43,990 bases of DNA from Glycomyces salinus (lineage in GTDB: Bacteria; Actinomycetota; Actinomycetes; Mycobacteriales; Micromonosporaceae), in assembly GCF_016428645.1 (NCBI RefSeq), contig NZ_JAELXW010000025.1:1-43990 (forward strand). Reading direction: 5' to 3'. Below the pieces are notes generated by a model. That model was not told the origin of the DNA, made no database searches, and worked only from the letters and a program-made list of their open reading frames with translations. Below are positions 40,983 through 43,990 of this stretch, piece by piece. The stretch's first letter is position 1; each line of letters opens with the position of its first letter. The translations under genes and the position numbers were made by a program.

Positions 40983-40995
40983 ATCATCCTATGAT
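40983..40995. promoter_or_regulatory. Palindrome upstream of the nuclease gene
   Basis: ATCAT-CCT-ATGAT is a perfect 5-3-5 inverted repeat about 95 nt upstream of the chosen nuclease start, in a locally AT-rich patch. It may be an operator or part of the promoter; no regulator gene is adjacent. Confidence 0.3.
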
Positions 40996-41027
40996 CGGCT
41001 GCCGCCCCGGCCCGGCACGGGTGGAAC

Positions 41028-41061
41028 GGAAGCGGGGGCCGCCAAGGCGGCCCCCGCTTCC
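41028..41061 (-). terminator. Terminator of the rhamnogalacturonan lyase gene
   Basis: GGAAGCGGGGGCCGCC (41028-41043) and GGCGGCCCCCGCTTCC (41046-41061) form a perfect 16-bp stem with AA between them, 24 nt beyond the lyase stop codon. Confidence 0.8.
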
Positions 41062-41084
41062 TGCATTACCTCAGTTCGTCCCGC

Positions 41085-43655
41085 TCACTCGAGCTGCTCG
41101 AGCAGCTGCTCGGCCTCGTAGACCAGGACGGTCCCGGCGTCGCCGCGCACCCGCTCGGCGTGCCGGATGAAGCCCTCCAGGGCCCGCTCGGCCAAGTGGA
41201 CCTTGCCCTTGTCCAGGAAGTGCTCGACCGATCCGAGCTTCCAGTTCAGGATCATGTACTGCGACCAGCGCAGGTCACCGGAGTCCCGGTACTCCTCCAG
41301 CAGGCTCCGCAGGTCGTCGATCGAGCCCGGGGCGTGGAAGTCCGGGGTCGGGACGTCGGCGAAGTCCATGTCGGAGGCCATGTAGAAGCTGGTGTACTGC
41401 GGCTGGTTGTAGGTCGTCTGCTGGTTGGCCACGCCGACGCGGTACTGCGGGTCGTGCATCAGCGTGTACAGCTTGTGGTCGGTCACCTCGGTGGAGAGGT
41501 GGATCCGGAGCGCGTCGCTGTCGACGGTGCGGGTGATCAGCTCCTCGCGCCAGTCGCCGAACACGTCGGCGACCAGGCCCGGGTTGCCCTTCGACCAGTT
41601 GTTGTTGAGGGTTCCCTCGTCCTCCAGGACGACGCCGTCCTCCCAGTCGTGGATCCGGGTCGGGGTCGTCTCGGTGGTCTGGTGGCCGGTGATCCACTGC
41701 GTGGTCAGGTCGGCGCCCCAGCGGATGCTCATGTTGGTGCCCGGGGTGGGCTCCTCGATGGGCTCGCCGGCGGCGGTGAACAGCCCCTCGGGGTTGCCGT
41801 CCTGGCCCGGCGGCAGGGAGGCCCAGACCTCCAGGCCGGGGATGTCGGGGTCGATGTCGCCGGCCATGCCGCGGCCGGTGTCGCGGCCGGAGTAGCCGCC
41901 CCACAGGACCTCGCCGGTCTCGGCGTCGCGCATGGCGTAGCCGTACGGCGCCCACGGGCCGCCCTCGAAGACCGAGAAGATCTCCAGGCCCTCATTGTTC
42001 GGGTCGAGGTCGCCCAGGTGGTGGGCGTCGCCGTGGCCGAGCTTGACGTACTCACCGGGTACGTTCGACTCCGGCGGCGCATAGTCGTAGGAGGAGTACA
42101 GCAGCGAGCCGTCGTCATCGAGGGTGGCGGCGCCGTAGATGACCTCCTGCTTGCCGTCGTCGTCGACGTCGGCCACGCCCAGCGAGTGGTTGCCCTGCGT
42201 GGTGAGGGTTCCCCACTCGGGATCGGGACCCTCGATGCCGTGCGGTCCGTCGTTGAACGGGTTGGACATCGGCGCGTGCCCGGAGTCGGCCAGCCAGCGC
42301 TGGGTCAGCTCCTTGCCGTCCCAGTCGTAGGCGGCGATGGTCGACCGGGTGTAGTAGCCGCGGGCGAAGATCGCCGAGGGGCGCTCTCCGTCGAGATAGG
42401 CCACACCGGACAGGAAGCGGTCGACGCGGTTGCCCGGCTCGATGCGGGACATGGCGTAGTCGCCCCACAGGAGCCCGTCGTCGCCGCGCGGGACCGGGTA
42501 GTCGATCGTTTCGAGCTCGAGGCCGGTGGAGCCGTCGAAGACGGTCAGGTACTCGGGCCCGGAGATCACGAAGCCCTCGAAGTTCCGCAGGTCGTTGCGC
42601 GCGGAGCGCGAGGGCGCGTAGACGTCGACGAAGTAGTCGACCAGCGTCCGGGCATCCTCTTCGGACAGCGGGTACTCGAGGTCGAACTCGTCCTCGGCCC
42701 CGAGCGCCTCCTCGATGGTCGCGGGCCAGTCGCCGCCGGCCACCTCGGGGTGCTCGTGCCAGCCCATGAACATCTCGACCAGGTGGTCGTAGTAGTCCTC
42801 GGCGCTGTAGCGGTAGTCGTCCTCGTGGGTGACCCCGGCGTCGACGTCGCCCTCGGGGAGGGTGATGAACTCCTCCTCATCCTCCACGTACGAGGTCGAC
42901 TTGACTCCGGGAGCGGTCTTGAACATCACCTCCGAGATCCCGTCCCCGTCGAAGTCGTAGACGTCGAACTGGGTGTAGTGCGCGCCGGCCCGGATGTTGT
43001 CGCCCAGGTCGATCCGCCAGAGCTGCTCGCCCTCCTGGGTGTAGGCGTCCAGGTAGACCGGTCCGGTGTAGCCGACCTGCGAGACGTCCTTGGAGTTCGA
43101 GGGGTCCCACTTGACGATGTACTCGTACCGGCCGTCCCCGTTCAGGTCGCCGACGCTGACATCGTTGGCGCTGTAGGTGTACTCCTCCCCCGCGGGCGTG
43201 GTCCCGTCCTCGGGCTTGTTGAGCGGGACGTCGAGGTACTCCTGCGACCAGGGGCTGACGGTGTCGGAGAAATCCACTTCCTCCCCGTCGACGACGGCCA
43301 CGACCCGGTACTCGGCCTCACCGTCTCCCTCGGCATCGAGATAGTTGGTGCTGTCGGCGACCGTGGCGACCAACTCGCCGTCCCTGTAGAGGTTGAAGTC
43401 GACTCCGGTCACGCCTGAATCGTTATAACCGGACACTTCACCAGCAAGCAGACGCCAGCTGAGAAACACCCCATCGTCGGTGCTGGCCGCGACCAGCCCC
43501 CGGTCGAGATTCTCGAGCTGCACACCGGTCCCGGCACTCCCACCGCCGGAACCACCGTGCCCATACGCGGCACCCGAGGCCGACAACCCGGCACCGGCCA
43601 CCACGACGGCCATCGAAACCGCCGTGACCCGGCGAAAAATCTTAGGAGGACTCAT
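41085..43655 (-). CDS. Secreted rhamnogalacturonan lyase, polysaccharide lyase family 11
   Basis: 856 residues from ATG at 43655 (AAGGAG nine bases upstream). A signal peptide of about 32 residues is followed by QLENLDRGLVAASTDDGVFLSWRLL, the PL11 start, and calcium-type repeats of the eight-bladed propeller (DLNGDGRYEYIVKWDP; DFDGDGISEVMFKTAPG; DVDDDGKQEVIYGAA; GHGDAHHLGDLDPNN; DIDPDIPGLEVWAS). It cleaves the pectin backbone (galacturonate-rhamnose) by beta-elimination. The end, after HAPGSIDDLRSLLEEYRDSG, is an added helical domain of about 75 residues (FIVAR-like). A LacI-type site lies upstream. No intracellular pectin genes are seen in the window. Confidence 0.92.
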   Translation of the reverse strand: MSPPKIFRRVTAVSMAVVVAGAGLSASGAAYGHGGSGGGSAGTGVQLENLDRGLVAASTDDGVFLSWRLLAGEVSGYNDSGVTGVDFNLYRDGELVATVADSTNYLDAEGDGEAEYRVVAVVDGEEVDFSDTVSPWSQEYLDVPLNKPEDGTTPAGEEYTYSANDVSVGDLNGDGRYEYIVKWDPSNSKDVSQVGYTGPVYLDAYTQEGEQLWRIDLGDNIRAGAHYTQFDVYDFDGDGISEVMFKTAPGVKSTSYVEDEEEFITLPEGDVDAGVTHEDDYRYSAEDYYDHLVEMFMGWHEHPEVAGGDWPATIEEALGAEDEFDLEYPLSEEDARTLVDYFVDVYAPSRSARNDLRNFEGFVISGPEYLTVFDGSTGLELETIDYPVPRGDDGLLWGDYAMSRIEPGNRVDRFLSGVAYLDGERPSAIFARGYYTRSTIAAYDWDGKELTQRWLADSGHAPMSNPFNDGPHGIEGPDPEWGTLTTQGNHSLGVADVDDDGKQEVIYGAATLDDDGSLLYSSYDYAPPESNVPGEYVKLGHGDAHHLGDLDPNNEGLEIFSVFEGGPWAPYGYAMRDAETGEVLWGGYSGRDTGRGMAGDIDPDIPGLEVWASLPPGQDGNPEGLFTAAGEPIEEPTPGTNMSIRWGADLTTQWITGHQTTETTPTRIHDWEDGVVLEDEGTLNNNWSKGNPGLVADVFGDWREELITRTVDSDALRIHLSTEVTDHKLYTLMHDPQYRVGVANQQTTYNQPQYTSFYMASDMDFADVPTPDFHAPGSIDDLRSLLEEYRDSGDLRWSQYMILNWKLGSVEHFLDKGKVHLAERALEGFIRHAERVRGDAGTVLVYEAEQLLEQLE

Positions 43656-43740
43656 CAGAAGGGGCTCCTTTGTCTCTGAGAGGCAGCCGAATCCGCGCAG
43701 AGGAGCGAGCAAAGGGGGAAGCACGCTCGACCACCTCGTT

Positions 43741-43754
43741 TTGAAACGATTTAA
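43741..43754. promoter_or_regulatory. LacI-type operator before the lyase gene
   Basis: TTGAAACGATTTAA is a CG-centred imperfect palindrome of the kind bound by LacI-family repressors (consensus GAAACGTTTC-like); five of seven positions are symmetric. It lies about 86 nt upstream of the lyase ATG, suggesting sugar-dependent induction. The regulator is not in the window. Confidence 0.5.
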
Positions 43755-43872
43755 CGCATCGAAGGCTATCGACCAATCCCCCCGATGTCAAGCACGCGAC
43801 CCCGAAAAACCACCCCAACCCAACCCCCGCCACCGCCCACCCCACAACCTGTTGTAAAGTTCTATCGGCCCC

Positions 43873-43944
43873 GGACGATTAGCTCAGCGGGAGAGCACTG
43901 CCTTCACACGGCAGGGGTCACTGGTTCGATCCCAGTATCGTCCA
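43873..43944 (+). tRNA. tRNA-Val (CAC)
   Basis: 72 nt, full cloverleaf: acceptor GGACGAT/ATCGTCC with discriminator A, D arm AGCTCAGCGGGAGAGC, anticodon stem CTGCC/GGCAG with loop TTCACAC (anticodon CAC), and T arm CTGGTTCGATCCCAG. The 3' CCA is not encoded (ACA follows). About 45 AT-rich bases after the gene remain in the window with nothing identifiable. Confidence 0.97.
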
Positions 43945-43990
43945 CAGAATCGGACATATAGGCAGTTACATCTCATATCAAATGATCCGG

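Overview
The window is high-GC actinomycete chromosome. The genome is dense, with many GTG/TTG starts and ATGA-type overlaps, DtxR/IdeR iron boxes, Tat-type lipoproteins, an actinobacterial tRNA-Val(CAC), and a relic of a DUF397 gene. The family (perhaps Glycomycetaceae) is only a guess. I see no CRISPR array, rRNA, phage or intact insertion sequence.

Left part (1-5,700, all minus strand): a PIG3-type quinone oxidoreductase and a MarR regulator lie in tandem, followed by a three-gene unit of two small membrane proteins and a membrane-anchored strictosidine synthase-like propeller. Two large palindromes flank the MarR gene and look like its operators. Upstream of these are a thioredoxin-reductase-like ferredoxin-NADP reductase and a PhoX/DUF839 protein.

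Nitrogen block (5,759-15,309): UAAP1 and UAAP2 (CgdA/CgdB, carboxyguanidine deiminase type) overlap each other and a 1171-residue urea/guanidine carboxylase. Some 2 kb away lie a sodium:solute symporter and a divergent TetR regulator. Near-identical 20-bp operators (TTTCTATC-N4-GATAGAAA) occur once before the deiminase/carboxylase operon and twice before the symporter. This links uptake and breakdown in one putative guanidine regulon without a guanidine riboswitch. A membrane protein, an XRE regulator and an MDR reductase lie between the two halves.

Middle (15,311-24,447): an orphan GDP-mannose dehydratase coupled to the TetR gene, an aldo/keto reductase, an alpha/beta hydrolase, a DHA2 MFS exporter, an orphan lipoprotein, a NarL-type two-component pair, and an SDR translationally coupled to a divergent QueA-like protein.

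Accessory stretch (24,450-29,990): small or unrecognised genes, two gene relics (DUF397 and GlxA/AraC), a structured leader before a Cys-rich small protein, and a SnoaL-like/TetR divergent pair with two clear operator copies.

Right part (29,993-43,990): an HSDL2-like SDR with an altered active site, an OmpR-type two-component system, an iron-siderophore uptake locus (ATPase, two permeases, two paralogous binding lipoproteins, two iron boxes), a secreted nuclease, a secreted family PL11 rhamnogalacturonan lyase with a LacI-type site, and tRNA-Val(CAC).
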